From Rhizobiaceae bacterium (lineage in GTDB: Bacteria > Pseudomonadota > Alphaproteobacteria > Rhizobiales > Rhizobiaceae), in NCBI GenBank assembly GCA_017644105.1, contig JAEPMD010000004.1, positions 114,659 to 154,017 of the forward strand: a DNA stretch of 39,359 bases. Reading direction: 5' to 3'. Positions 15,008 through 23,918 of this stretch are shown here, in pieces. The notes under the pieces are model-generated. The model searched no databases, was not told where the DNA came from, and worked only from the letters and a program-made list of their open reading frames with translations. Every line of letters starts with the position of its first letter. The stretch's first letter is position 1. The position numbers and the translations under genes are program-made.

Positions 15008-15388
15008 ATGTCAGATCAGGCAAGTAGCAAGCAACCATCCCAAGATAATCCAGTCCTTGTCGATCTTGCGACATACAAACGACAGAAAGACCCTATTCCC
15101 GTTACCTTTCATCGAACCGAACTCGACCGAATTTTGCAAATATATTCGCGACATGTCGGCTCTGGGATTTTTCGCGATTATGCCATTGATCACATGAAAG
15201 AGAAGGCTGTGTTTTCGATCTATAAACGCACCAGCGAAGTGCCCATGTATACGATCGAAAAAGAGCCAAAACGTGCCCGCAAACAAGGCGCCTATAGCGT
15301 TGTAAACGCCAGTGGACTTGTTTTAAAGCGCGGACACGAATTGCCTCAGGTTCTTAAGGTTCTCGATAAAATCAAAACCGATAAATAG
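15008..15388 (+). CDS. DUF2794 family protein
   Basis: 126-residue soluble protein that matches the alphaproteobacterial DUF2794 family: VTFHRTELDRIL (about 33-44), GIFRDYAIDHMKEKAVFSIYKRTSEVP, then RARKQGAYSVVNASGLVLKRGHEL. No catalytic motif is known and the function is undetermined. ATG 15008 follows AGGGAAC at good spacing. It is convergent with the universal stress gene, with only 2 nt between the stops. Confidence 0.9.
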   Translation: MSDQASSKQPSQDNPVLVDLATYKRQKDPIPVTFHRTELDRILQIYSRHVGSGIFRDYAIDHMKEKAVFSIYKRTSEVPMYTIEKEPKRARKQGAYSVVNASGLVLKRGHELPQVLKVLDKIKTDK

Positions 15389-15390
15389 TA

Positions 15391-15813
15391 CTAGTGCTCA
15401 ACACCGCGATCAACGAGCACTGAGCACTGCGCATGACGCACAATACGCGCAGCTGTTGAGCCGATTAAATAGTCCTGAATTCCTGGATTATGTGACGCAA
15501 CCATAATCAAATCTATGTCTGCTTCATTGGCATATTCCAAGATTTCAATGTGGGGCCGACCACGTCTCACCAAGACTTCCGCATGGATATCATTGTCAGC
15601 AACAATCTTTTTCAGACGCTTTCTTGTATCTTCCACGCCCTCATCAACGACATCCTGAGGAACTGCGAAATCCATGTAACTAGGTATTTCTTCACCGACA
15701 TAGATGACTTTTAATTCGCCACCTTCATTACACAATTCTTGGCCGCGCTTTAAAATCTTCAAGCCATGCTCTTTGTGAGCAATATCAAAAGCGACAAGGA
15801 CTTTCTGAAACAT
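15391..15813 (-). CDS. Universal stress protein (UspA family)
   Basis: 140-residue single-domain Usp. The N-terminal MFQKVLVAFDIA strand and the C-terminal region VASHNPGIQDYLIGSTAARIV followed by CSVLV carry the G-x-x-G-x9-G-S/T nucleotide-binding pattern in slightly diverged form, so an ATP-binding subtype is likely. Usp proteins support survival under stress and low oxygen. A strong AGGAGAAG ribosome site precedes ATG 15813. Upstream lie a TATGAT -10 candidate (15846-15851) and a perfect FNR/FixK box (15873-15886) centred about 41 bp from the predicted start site, so activation under oxygen limitation is inferred. Confidence 0.92.
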   Translation of the reverse strand: MFQKVLVAFDIAHKEHGLKILKRGQELCNEGGELKVIYVGEEIPSYMDFAVPQDVVDEGVEDTRKRLKKIVADNDIHAEVLVRRGRPHIEILEYANEADIDLIMVASHNPGIQDYLIGSTAARIVRHAQCSVLVDRGVEH

Positions 15814-15845
15814 AATCTTCTCCTAACATCAACATTTATATCTTG

Positions 15846-15886
15846 ATCATAAACGAAGACTAGCAATCAACATTGATACAGATCAA
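15846..15886 (-). promoter_or_regulatory. FNR/FixK-type promoter of usp
   Basis: TTGATACAGATCAA (15873-15886 on the plus strand) is a perfect TTGAT-N4-ATCAA site for FNR/FixK/Anr regulators. Reading toward usp, a TATGAT hexamer (15846-15851) sits so that transcription would start near 15839, placing the box centre at about -41, the class II activator position. Confidence 0.75.
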
Positions 15887-15912
15887 GCTAACGGATCTTG
15901 GCGTATAACAGA

Positions 15913-16467
15913 CTAATCGCGATAGAGGCTACCTGGATAGGTCTCTAAATCCGGATCCGTGTCTTGCCCCTCGCCAAGTGCCAGTTGCATAATTGTTGTG
16001 TCGAGCCATTTGCCGTGCTTATAGCCAGTTGCCTTCATCACGCCTGAATGCTCAAAACCCGCCTTTGCATGCACGGCAATTGATGCTTCGCTTGCACCAC
16101 CAATAATGGCGACCATTTGCCGAAACCCAAGCGCCTGGGCAGCTTCGATAAGTCTAACGAGCAACTTATAGCCCACACCCTTCCCTTGCGCTTGCGGCGA
16201 AAGATAAATCGAATCTTCAACCGACCATCGATATGCTGGTCGCGGTCGAAATGGCCCTGCATAGGCATAACCAAGAATGACATCATCTTCTTCGGCGACG
16301 AGATAAGGATAGTCTTGTGCGTTTAACGCTTCAAATCGTCGTTCCATCTCGGCAAAGTCTGGCGGTGTTAATTCATATGTCGCAGTACCATGTTCAACGC
16401 TGTATCTGTAAATCTCAACAATGGCTTCTAAATCTTGGTGCGTGGCCACGCGAATGTCTAAACTCAT
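15913..16467 (-). CDS. GNAT N-acetyltransferase, phosphinothricin acetyltransferase-like
   Basis: 184-residue GNAT enzyme. The N-terminal RVATHQDLEAIVEIY and YRYSVEHGTATYE, the central GYAYAGPFRPRPAYRWSVEDSIYL and the acetyl-CoA loop QAQGKGVGYKLL (about 93-104) match the Pat/Bar-like family, as do IGGASEASIAVHAKAGF and the late G-x-K-HGKWLD block. Members acetylate phosphinothricin, methionine sulfoximine or related amines; the natural substrate here is unknown. ATG 16467 is used; a TTG one codon upstream is less likely. Confidence 0.88.
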   Translation of the reverse strand: MSLDIRVATHQDLEAIVEIYRYSVEHGTATYELTPPDFAEMERRFEALNAQDYPYLVAEEDDVILGYAYAGPFRPRPAYRWSVEDSIYLSPQAQGKGVGYKLLVRLIEAAQALGFRQMVAIIGGASEASIAVHAKAGFEHSGVMKATGYKHGKWLDTTIMQLALGEGQDTDPDLETYPGSLYRD

Positions 16468-16486
16468 CAATCAATTTCCCACAAAA

Positions 16487-16510
16487 AAAGGCGGCAAAAA
16501 AGCCGCCTTT
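16487..16510 (-). terminator. Rho-independent terminator of the Bax1-family gene
   Basis: A perfect 9-bp stem (AAAGGCGGC paired with GCCGCCTTT) with a 6-nt loop. On the minus strand it is followed by a T run and lies 24 nt after the stop of the gene at 16534-17268. It also separates that gene from the GNAT gene. Confidence 0.85.
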
Positions 16511-16533
16511 AAAATCAACTTTATAAGCTATTA

Positions 16534-17268
16534 CTATTCGCGATTACCTAGGAATTGCAACAAGAACATGAACATGTTGATGAAGTTTAGGTAAAGGCTA
16601 AGAGCACCCATGATTGCCTTGCGGCTCATGGTGTCAACGCCATCGCCATCATAGTACATTTCTTTAATACGCTGCGTATCGTAAGCTGTAAGACCCGCGA
16701 AGATCAAAACACCAATCACAGATACAGCAAACTGCAAAGCACTTGATTGCAAGAAGATATTGACGATCGATGCAAGGATCAAGCCGAACACACCCATGAT
16801 CAAGAATGAACCCATGCCAGACAGGTCTTTCTTAGTTGTGTATCCGTAAAGTGACAACGCACCAAATGAAGCAGCTGTTACAAAGAATGTTTGAATGATC
16901 GACGCGCCTGTGAACACCAAGAAGATGTAGGAGATCGAAATACCCATAATAGCCGCAAAAGCCCAAAATGTTGTTTGCGCTGAAGCAACGCTCATTTTGT
17001 GCATGCGAGCACCTAGGAAAAACACAAAGCCCAATGGCGCAAACATGATCACCCATTTTAGTGGGCTGTTATAAAGCGCGTTAAACACGGCTTGGTTCGA
17101 TTGAGCGAATGACGCTGTCGCATATGCCGCAAGACCTGTAATACCCAGACCAATCGACATATAGTTGTAAACACTCAACATATAGCTACGCAGGCCCTCA
17201 TCAATCTGAGCCGCATCCTGCTCGCGAGCAGTTGCTGTACGCATGTGAGAATTTCTAATATCAGCCAT
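16534..17268 (-). CDS. Bax inhibitor-1/YccA family membrane protein
   Basis: 244-residue inner-membrane protein with seven hydrophobic segments after a 30-residue cytoplasmic N-terminus. Family features include LRSYMLSVYNYMSIGLGITG in helix 1, FAAIMGISISYIFLVFTGASI, and LTAYDTQRIKEMYY before the last helix, which carries the conserved Asp of the pH/Ca2+ site. Bacterial members are related to Ca2+-leak channels and to YccA, a modulator of FtsH. GAGGAACAA precedes ATG 17268. It is monocistronic with its own terminator. The upstream gap 17269-17433 holds AT-rich promoter sequence and an inverted repeat GTTATTA/TAATAAC (17361-17390). Confidence 0.93.
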   Translation of the reverse strand: MADIRNSHMRTATAREQDAAQIDEGLRSYMLSVYNYMSIGLGITGLAAYATASFAQSNQAVFNALYNSPLKWVIMFAPLGFVFFLGARMHKMSVASAQTTFWAFAAIMGISISYIFLVFTGASIIQTFFVTAASFGALSLYGYTTKKDLSGMGSFLIMGVFGLILASIVNIFLQSSALQFAVSVIGVLIFAGLTAYDTQRIKEMYYDGDGVDTMSRKAIMGALSLYLNFINMFMFLLQFLGNRE

Positions 17269-17433
17269 TTGTTCCTCTTTTTAAATAGCCAGCGATGAAG
17301 CCAATCTCCATCGTGAATTTATATATACCCATAATATGGGAATTTTTTCAAAAACAACAAGTTATTACTAGCATAAAAGCAGATAATAACAATAAACAAG
17401 GTTAATAGTATAAGCCTATCACAACCGCCTTTA

Positions 17434-20004
17434 TTACAAATCGCGCAATATCGGCGCAGCTTTTTGGCCTAATACACGCCACGTGCCCACAAGACCAATG
17501 CCTACAGTGAGTATGAGTGCTGCAAGAAGCGTCGAAATCGCAACATCAGGCAATACGCTATAAGGTAGGTTCATAATCTGATTGATGACATACCAAGATG
17601 CAATCGCGCCTGAGATAAGTGCAAAAATCGCAGTTGAAAGACCTAAGATCATATATTCGTAACTAAAGGCTCTGATCAGCGTACGACGCGTTGCGCCCAA
17701 TGTTTTAAGCACAACAGAATCATGTCGTCTTGTTTGGTTGCCCGCTGCCAACGCACCGGCAAGCACTAAAATGGATGCGATAAGCGCCACAGCCGCTGCC
17801 GCGCGAATAGCCAAGGCGATTTGCCCGACTAGGCGCTCCGCAATATCGAGCGCATCTTTCACACGCACCGTTGTCACGGTCGGATAAGCTTTGGTCACCG
17901 CACGTAAGATCTCACCTTCTTGCTCCGGGCTCGCATCGCTTTCAAGCAACGTTGCCAACCAAGAATGCGGCGCACCAGCAAATGTGTTTGGTGAGAAGAC
18001 CATGACAAAGTTGATGGATAGCGATTCCCACTCCACCAAGCGGAAATTGGCAATGCGTGCTGTAATTGTGCGTCCAAGCACATTTACGGTCACCGTATCA
18101 CCCAATTTAAGTCCAATTTCTGCAGCTTCTTCGGCAGAAAAAGATACCAGTGGTTCACCACTATGATCAGGTGCCCACCACTCGCCTTCAGATAAAACTG
18201 AGTTTTCCGGTAAGTTTTGTGCATAAGTCACACCACGGTCACCGCGCGTCACCCAACGCGCTTCCGGCGGGATATCCAAATCCTTAAGCTCTGTGCCGTT
18301 AAATTCCAAAATACGTCCGCGCAGCATCGGCACCTCAACAAGTTTGCCATTTGGCGCAACTTCATTGATCAGTGTTTCAAAACCTTCGATTTCACTCGAT
18401 TGAATATCAACAAAGAAGAAGTTTGGCGCGCGTTCTGGCAAATTGCCAGATAATTCGCGACGTAAATTCCCGTCAATCAGGGCCAAGGCAACCAACAATG
18501 TCAATCCAAGACCGAGTGACATGACGACAGACGACGTGAGCGCACCCGGACGATGGATATTCCCAATCGCCATGCGCAAAGGCGTGGATTGAACCTGTGG
18601 GCTGCGTTTGGCAATCCATTGCACCATCCATGCTACAACGCGCAGGACGATAAAGGAAAATGCCACTGCTCCCAAGAAGAGCGAAGCGATCTGATCATTA
18701 TCAGATGTGTAAATCACAAGCCAAGCAAGAAGTGCTGCAAAAGCCAATGCCATGACCGTATAGATCGGTTTCGGCCAACCTGATTGCCCCAAATTCCACT
18801 GTCGGAACAATGCTGTTGCTGGCACGCTGCCGGCATTACCAAGCGGCAGGATTGCAAATGTCAGCGCAGCCAACAATCCAAATACGGCCGCCAACAATAA
18901 TGCACTTGGATAAATCGAAGCGCTGATATCAATCGCAAGCGCTGCAGATAACAAGGACGCCGTGATAAATGGCAACATCGCGCCAATCACAAGGCCGATG
19001 ATGACGCCAAAAAGCGCGATCATAAAGACTTGTGCGAGATAAATACCAAACACGAATCTAGAAGACCCACCCAAACATTTAAACGTTGCGATCACACCAC
19101 GCTTTGAGTCCAAGAACGCTCGCACAGAATTACCCACGCCAACACCGCCAACAACAAGTACCGTAAGGCCCACAAGCGTTAGGAATTGTGAGAAACGTTC
19201 AATATTTGCAGTAAGTGCAGGCGCCGCATTGCGGCTCGTGCGCACCGACCACCCAGCATCTGGATGCTGTTCACGCGCCAAAGCACGAACGGCATTGAGA
19301 TCCGATAAAGTAGGCTCACCATTAAGATCAACGCGATAAGAATATTCAACCAAGCTACCATTGCGAATGAGCCCGGCATTCTCCAATGCCTCATTTGATA
19401 TCATCATCCGAGGCGCAAAGCCAAATCCTTCTGACAAGGCATCAGGTTCAGCAATCAATATGGCTCTGATCTGAACGGTAGCATCTCCTAAGAGTAACTC
19501 ATCTCCAATATTTAGGCTGAGGCGCTCCAGCATTAATGGCGCCACAACAGCCCCATACGCATCACCGCTTTTGGCGAATAGTTCAGATTTTGGCAGAGCT
19601 GGTTCAGTTACCAATTCCCCAAATAGAGGATAAACATCATCAACCGAGCGCAATTCGACCAGCGCCTGATCAGACCCATCAGGCTTACGCGCCATTGAAC
19701 GCAAATTAGAGCCCGCCGTTACATCGCCTAGACCTTGAACAAAAGCGACCTCTTCTTCGGTTGCGCGTCTGTTTTCGATCTCAAAACGGACATCAGCACC
19801 TAAGATCGATTGCCCTTCGGACGAAATAGATTGATTGATCGATCTGGAAACCGAGTTCACACCCGAAATCGCAGCAGCACCAAGAGCCACACAAGCTAGG
19901 AAGATGTAAAATCCACGCAAGCCACCGCGCATTTCGCGCATTGCAAAGCGCAATGCGAGGCTCACTTTTTCAAAGAGCCCAAGTTGTTGAAGTGAATTTT
20001 CCAT
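17434..20004 (-). CDS. ABC transporter permease, YbbP-like (FtsX/MacB family)
   Basis: 856-residue permease with two FtsX-like domains. One hydrophobic helix (about 32-52) precedes a large periplasmic region; three helices follow near 270-385, more hydrophobic segments near 405-460 and 490-515, a second periplasmic region, then three C-terminal helices near 730-850. This is the layout of YbbP-type permeases. Its start overlaps the stop of the ATPase gene by one base (TAATG). The neighbouring TesA-like gene reproduces the tesA-ybbA-ybbP cluster known from many Proteobacteria, where the transporter is thought to handle lipids or hydrophobic compounds at the envelope; the substrate is unproven. 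Confidence 0.93.
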   Translation of the reverse strand: MENSLQQLGLFEKVSLALRFAMREMRGGLRGFYIFLACVALGAAAISGVNSVSRSINQSISSEGQSILGADVRFEIENRRATEEEVAFVQGLGDVTAGSNLRSMARKPDGSDQALVELRSVDDVYPLFGELVTEPALPKSELFAKSGDAYGAVVAPLMLERLSLNIGDELLLGDATVQIRAILIAEPDALSEGFGFAPRMMISNEALENAGLIRNGSLVEYSYRVDLNGEPTLSDLNAVRALAREQHPDAGWSVRTSRNAAPALTANIERFSQFLTLVGLTVLVVGGVGVGNSVRAFLDSKRGVIATFKCLGGSSRFVFGIYLAQVFMIALFGVIIGLVIGAMLPFITASLLSAALAIDISASIYPSALLLAAVFGLLAALTFAILPLGNAGSVPATALFRQWNLGQSGWPKPIYTVMALAFAALLAWLVIYTSDNDQIASLFLGAVAFSFIVLRVVAWMVQWIAKRSPQVQSTPLRMAIGNIHRPGALTSSVVMSLGLGLTLLVALALIDGNLRRELSGNLPERAPNFFFVDIQSSEIEGFETLINEVAPNGKLVEVPMLRGRILEFNGTELKDLDIPPEARWVTRGDRGVTYAQNLPENSVLSEGEWWAPDHSGEPLVSFSAEEAAEIGLKLGDTVTVNVLGRTITARIANFRLVEWESLSINFVMVFSPNTFAGAPHSWLATLLESDASPEQEGEILRAVTKAYPTVTTVRVKDALDIAERLVGQIALAIRAAAAVALIASILVLAGALAAGNQTRRHDSVVLKTLGATRRTLIRAFSYEYMILGLSTAIFALISGAIASWYVINQIMNLPYSVLPDVAISTLLAALILTVGIGLVGTWRVLGQKAAPILRDL

Positions 20005-20693
20005 TATTCTGCAGCCTCAGAATAAGCTTCAATTTCGCCAGAACGAACACCGATCTTTCTCTCACATCGATCCGCCAATGATGGATCATGCGTGACCAGT
20101 ACCAAAGTCATATCGCGCTCTTTTTGCTTCTGGAACAAAAGGTCCGCAATCTGTTGACCCGTATCACCATCAAGGTTGCCTGTCGGTTCGTCAGCAATGA
20201 GCAATTTGGGAGAGGGTGCCAATGCGCGCGCAATCGCAACACGTTGCTGCTCACCGCCTGACAATTCTGATGGATAATGGGTTAAACGTTCGCCTAGACC
20301 AACTGCAACAAGCTCTTCCTTCGCTTTTTCAAACGCGTTTTTCTCACCAGCCAATTCGAGCGGCACGGCAACATTTTCAAGCGCCGTCATATTTGGGATG
20401 AGGTGAAAACTCTGGAACACAATACCGATATTTCGACCTCGAAACGCTGCTGCTTCATCCTCGGTCATCTCATGTATTGCAGAGCCTGCAATATGAATCT
20501 CACCGCTATCAAGACGTTCCAATCCAGCCAACACCATCAGCAAAGTGGATTTTCCTGAACCAGACGGTCCAACAATGCCGGCGCTCTCACCTTCATTCAA
20601 TTCAAGGTTCATACTTTTTAGTACATGTACGGAGGATGCTTCGCTTCCTAAGGTCAAATCAGCGTTTTTTAATTCGATAAGTGTTTGCGGCAC
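20004..20693 (-). CDS. ABC transporter ATPase, YbbA-like (LolD/MacB type)
   Basis: 229-residue ATPase. Walker A is GPSGSGKST (about 42-50), the Q-loop is [17 protein letters not shown], the signature LSGGEQQR (about 143-150), and Walker B is [12 protein letters not shown], with the switch histidine in LVTHD. The DEPTGNLD extension places it in the MacB/LolD/YbbA group. The start is a GTG at 20693; no good upstream or nearby ATG exists. It is coupled to the permease by a 1-nt overlap and divergent from the TesA-like gene. Confidence 0.93.
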   Translation of the reverse strand: MPQTLIELKNADLTLGSEASSVHVLKSMNLELNEGESAGIVGPSGSGKSTLLMVLAGLERLDSGEIHIAGSAIHEMTEDEAAAFRGRNIGIVFQSFHLIPNMTALENVAVPLELAGEKNAFEKAKEELVAVGLGERLTHYPSELSGGEQQRVAIARALAPSPKLLIADEPTGNLDGDTGQQIADLLFQKQKERDMTLVLVTHDPSLADRCERKIGVRSGEIEAYSEAAE

Positions 20694-20764
20694 GGCTCTT
20701 AGTCCCTATATGTGGTATCTTAGTATTGTTAAAGCTCATTACGTCTGCAAATAGGTATTGGACT

Positions 20765-21421
20765 ATGAAAATAAAAGATCTCTTACGCGCATTTACTGGA
20801 TTCTTCTCTGCATTATTAATTATGGCCAGCATGTCCATCGGTTCAGCCAATGCCAAGCCGCTCAATGTGGTCGCTTTTGGGGATAGTTTGATGGCTGGTT
20901 ATCAGCTTGATCGGCAAGATGCATTTCCCAATAGATTGGCCGAAGCGCTTAATGCAAATGGGCTTGAGATCAACATGACAAATGCGGCGGTTTCAGGCGA
21001 TACAACATCAGGCGGTTTAGCGCGTTTGGATTGGTCAGTGCCCGACGGCACCGATGTTGTGATTTTAGAGCTTGGCGCCAATGATGCATTACGTGGTTTA
21101 CCAGTTGAGACAACACGAGAAAATCTCGACAATATGATGACGCGTCTAAGAGAGCGCAATATCACCGTGTTTCTGATGGGCATGCTCGCACCACCCAATA
21201 TGGGCACCGCCTATGAGGAAGCGTTTAATTCAATCTATCCCGAACTCGCGGATAAATTCGAAGTTGAACTTTATCCGTTCTTTTTAGAAGGCGTTGCAGG
21301 TATTCCAGAGCTTAATTTATCGGATGGGATTCATCCCAACCCAAAAGGCATTGCGGTCATGGTTGAAAATATCTTGCCAGCAGCGCAAACCTTTTTCAAA
21401 GCGCAGGCTGTGGAAGAATAA
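20765..21421 (+). CDS. tesA: Periplasmic SGNH arylesterase/acyl-CoA thioesterase I (TesA-like)
   Basis: 218-residue secreted SGNH hydrolase. The signal peptide ends near SANA-KPL (about 30). Block I is FGDSLMAGY with nucleophile Ser41; block II Gly79 (VSGDT), block III Asn106 (GAND), block V Asp187 and His190 (DGIHPN) complete the catalytic set. TesA/EstA enzymes hydrolyse thioesters, lysophospholipids and aryl esters in the periplasm. ATG 20765 gives the signal peptide; the longer frame to 20681 would overlap the divergent ATPase gene. It sits head to head with ybbA-ybbP, a conserved partnership. Confidence 0.93.
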   Translation: MKIKDLLRAFTGFFSALLIMASMSIGSANAKPLNVVAFGDSLMAGYQLDRQDAFPNRLAEALNANGLEINMTNAAVSGDTTSGGLARLDWSVPDGTDVVILELGANDALRGLPVETTRENLDNMMTRLRERNITVFLMGMLAPPNMGTAYEEAFNSIYPELADKFEVELYPFFLEGVAGIPELNLSDGIHPNPKGIAVMVENILPAAQTFFKAQAVEE

Positions 21422-21507
21422 TCACGAATTCGTCAAGCCTTTAATAAGTCTTGAACTTGTCATGAACTCATGATCACATCATAGGTGATTCGGTCAGGAG
21501 TACCGCC

Positions 21508-22110
21508 ATGCCAAGGTTATTTGCAGCATTGGAAATCCCGAAGGATGTCGCGCAAAGCTTGTCTCTGCTACGCGGAGGCTTACAAGGCGCACGTTGGATT
21601 GACGTCGAAAACTACCACATAACCTTACGATTTATTGGTGACGTTGATGAACGCACAGCAGATGATGTCTTAGATGCATTTGATCATGTGTCAAAGCAGA
21701 ATTTTGAACTTCAGCTCAACGGTGTCAATGTTTTTGGATCGAAAAAACCACGCGCAATTTATGCCGATGTGAACCCATCTAACGAATTGAATTCATTGCA
21801 ATCTTGCCTGGATAGTCAGTGCCGACGGATCGGCATTATGCCCGATGGCCGCAAGTTCATCCCGCATGTTACGCTCGCAAGACTGCGCCACGTTAATCCA
21901 TTTGCTGCGAGCGAATATTTAAACGCGCGTAGCAATTTCAAATCAGCGATATTTAATGTTTCTGAATTTGTGGTGATGTCTTCAAGAAATTCACGAGGCG
22001 GTGGTCCATACGTGGTTGAAGAACGTTATCCGCTGGCGATTGGCAATCCTCAAGATCATTTGGCTACAAGTTTTTCAACCAATCCGACCGAGCCTCTAAC
22101 CAACATCTGA
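21508..22110 (+). CDS. thpR: RNA 2',3'-cyclic phosphodiesterase ThpR
   Basis: 200-residue 2H phosphoesterase that opens 2',3'-cyclic phosphate ends of RNA. The two catalytic H-x-T motifs are HITL (His37) and HVTL (His120), each followed by the usual RF or ARLR context. AGGAG precedes ATG 21508. The C-terminal 20 residues (DHLATSFSTNPTEPLTNI) look unlike the family and run 55 nt into the convergent phosphatase gene, so the 3' end may be a lineage-specific extension. Confidence 0.93.
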   Translation: MPRLFAALEIPKDVAQSLSLLRGGLQGARWIDVENYHITLRFIGDVDERTADDVLDAFDHVSKQNFELQLNGVNVFGSKKPRAIYADVNPSNELNSLQSCLDSQCRRIGIMPDGRKFIPHVTLARLRHVNPFAASEYLNARSNFKSAIFNVSEFVVMSSRNSRGGGPYVVEERYPLAIGNPQDHLATSFSTNPTEPLTNI

Positions 22111-22523
22111 TAGACGATTTCAAATCCGTCTCCCTGACCGTAATATGGATCTGGAACCGGCGTCTCTTCACTTAGCGCATATTCCATAAACAGATGGATT
22201 TTATGCTGTTGTTCGATCGGCGCATTGGCAAAAAGCATGTCTAAATTGTCGTAATCCATGGCAAGGATCAGATCGCAATTCGTATAGTCCCGTCGATGAA
22301 TAGGACGGGAGCGCTGATCGGTAATATCAATATCATATCGATGCAGGGTTTTGATCGCACGGGGATCAGGTAAATTGCCCTGATGCCAGCTCCCAGTTCC
22401 AGCAGAATCGACAATCATCTGCGTCGCCAATGAAGATTTTTCCAATTCTGACTTGAACACGCCCTCAACCATCGGAGAGCGGCATATATTGCCCATACAA
22501 ACAAATAGAACTGATTTTACCAA
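22056..22523 (-). CDS. Low-molecular-weight protein tyrosine phosphatase
   Basis: 155-residue cytosolic phosphatase. The P-loop CMGNICRS places the nucleophile at Cys9 and the phosphate-binding Arg at 15; the general acid is Asp125 in PDPYYGQ. Length and order are typical. Members act on protein phosphotyrosine or on arsenate (ArsC-like); the DPYY motif favours the phosphatase role. Its last 55 nt overlap the 3' end of thpR on the other strand. Confidence 0.95.
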   Translation of the reverse strand: MVKSVLFVCMGNICRSPMVEGVFKSELEKSSLATQMIVDSAGTGSWHQGNLPDPRAIKTLHRYDIDITDQRSRPIHRRDYTNCDLILAMDYDNLDMLFANAPIEQQHKIHLFMEYALSEETPVPDPYYGQGDGFEIVYQMLVRGSVGLVEKLVAK

Positions 22524-22635
22524 GCGAACTTCCTCATGATCTCCAAAGTATTTCGAAACAGTTATATCACCATATCAAATAGGAAAATATCCGCCACCAA
22601 TTGAATTTGACCATACTCCACCCCAAGTTAATTCC

Positions 22636-23037
22636 ATGGGTAAGAAAACAATCAGCGAAAATGAGATCAACGCGATTCTATCGCCTGCTGATATGAAACA
22701 ACAGCAGCAACAAGAGAAAAAGATCCGGTCAAAGTTTTGGCCGACTTTTAAAAATGCGCTTACACAATTGCCGTTTGCGGAAGATGTGGTGGCCGCATAT
22801 TTCTGTGCCTTAGATAAAAATACCCCGGCTCACGTCCGAGGTGTATTGCTGGCAGCGCTAGCTTATTTTGTACTGCCTGCTGATCTCATTCCAGATTTCA
22901 TTGCCATGATTGGATTTGGTGATGACGTGGCGGTGCTAACCGTTGCGCTTTCCACATTGAAAAAACACATGACGCCTGAACAGCGTGAAGCAGCGAAAAA
23001 AGCGCTGGAAGAGTTCAAAGGTGAGAAGGTGGACTAG
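22636..23037 (+). CDS. DUF1232 (YkvA family) membrane protein
   Basis: 133-residue protein. A polar, glutamine-rich N-terminus (about 1-45, with a run of five Gln) is followed by the YkvA/DUF1232 core: a helix near PAHVRGVLLAALAYFVLPAD, then LIPDFIAMIGFGDDVAVLTVAL. This short LPxDLIPD-containing region defines the family. Function is unknown. The gene is convergent with the sigma factor gene, 11 nt between stops. Confidence 0.9.
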   Translation: MGKKTISENEINAILSPADMKQQQQQEKKIRSKFWPTFKNALTQLPFAEDVVAAYFCALDKNTPAHVRGVLLAALAYFVLPADLIPDFIAMIGFGDDVAVLTVALSTLKKHMTPEQREAAKKALEEFKGEKVD

Positions 23038-23048
23038 CAACCAGATCG

Positions 23049-23624
23049 TCAGAGATCATCAGGTGGGCCGATATCACCCTCGAGCGTTTCCCTAAGCTTC
23101 TGAAATGCAACACGTATTCGCGATTTCACAGTGCCCAAAGGTAGACCAGATTTTTCCGCGATCTGACTATGAGATAAGCCCAAAAAGAACGACATGCGGA
23201 TAATATCAGCATGTTTATCCTGTAAAAGTGCCAGCGCCCGCCGAACATGTTCATCCCGCTCTTCTTCCTCCACATAGTCATCTGGAGAAATTGGTTCAGG
23301 CGGCACAAATATTGGGTCATTCACATCAATCAGCGCAGATCTGTCTCGACGCAGCAAATCAATGCGACGGTTTCTGGCAACACGGAACAACCAAGTTGAA
23401 AGAGAAGATTTTGATGGGTCAAACAGATGTGCTTTGTGCCACAACGCAGACATGACATCTTGAGACATATCTTCTGCCTGCTCAGGCGCTGCGCCAAGCT
23501 GGATAAAATACGACTTAATGCGTGGTGAAAAATAGTCAAAAAGCTCCGCAAACGCTTTTTGATCACGATCAACCGCTACTGCATTGGACAGCTTCGCAAA
23601 GTGATCATGCTGATCACGCCCCAT
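23049..23624 (-). CDS. ECF-type RNA polymerase sigma factor
   Basis: 191-residue group 4 sigma factor. Region 2 covers about 24-95 (AFAELFDYFSPRIKSYFIQLG, EDMSQDVMSALWHKAHLFD, then LSTWLFRVARNRRIDLLRR) and region 4 about 125-178 (LSHSQIAEKSGLPLGTVKSRI). The region 2 sequence resembles the RpoE/ChrR-linked ECF11 group. ECF11 genes normally have a ChrR anti-sigma gene immediately downstream, but here the next gene is convergent DUF1232 and the upstream neighbour is ialB, so no partner is visible. A hairpin repeat AAAATCGA/TCGATTTT (23663-23686) lies in its upstream region. Confidence 0.93.
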   Translation of the reverse strand: MGRDQHDHFAKLSNAVAVDRDQKAFAELFDYFSPRIKSYFIQLGAAPEQAEDMSQDVMSALWHKAHLFDPSKSSLSTWLFRVARNRRIDLLRRDRSALIDVNDPIFVPPEPISPDDYVEEEERDEHVRRALALLQDKHADIIRMSFFLGLSHSQIAEKSGLPLGTVKSRIRVAFQKLRETLEGDIGPPDDL

Positions 23625-23918
23625 TCAAAATAATCCCTTTATTATTCTTATTTGCCCACACCAAAATCGACCGCAGTTTCGATTTTTATATTTGGCCTGA
23701 ACGTATCTGCCAAACTATTGCCGAAATTTATTCATATTAAAAGAGCTAATGGGCTGAAATTACACGTTAATCGAAAAAAAATCTGAAAATTTGAATTGTT
23801 TGTTAATTGTTGACGGTTTGGTAACCACAATTGTTGCAAAATGGGACTCGGCGACAGATCCGTGTGGGTCGACAATACTGATCAGGCGCCCGGGGTATAT
23901 AAAGTGAGGGGGATGACA

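Noticed and set aside
14901-15197. Short plus-strand frame covering the start of the DUF2794 gene
   Set aside because: It is a shadow of the DUF2794 gene in another frame.
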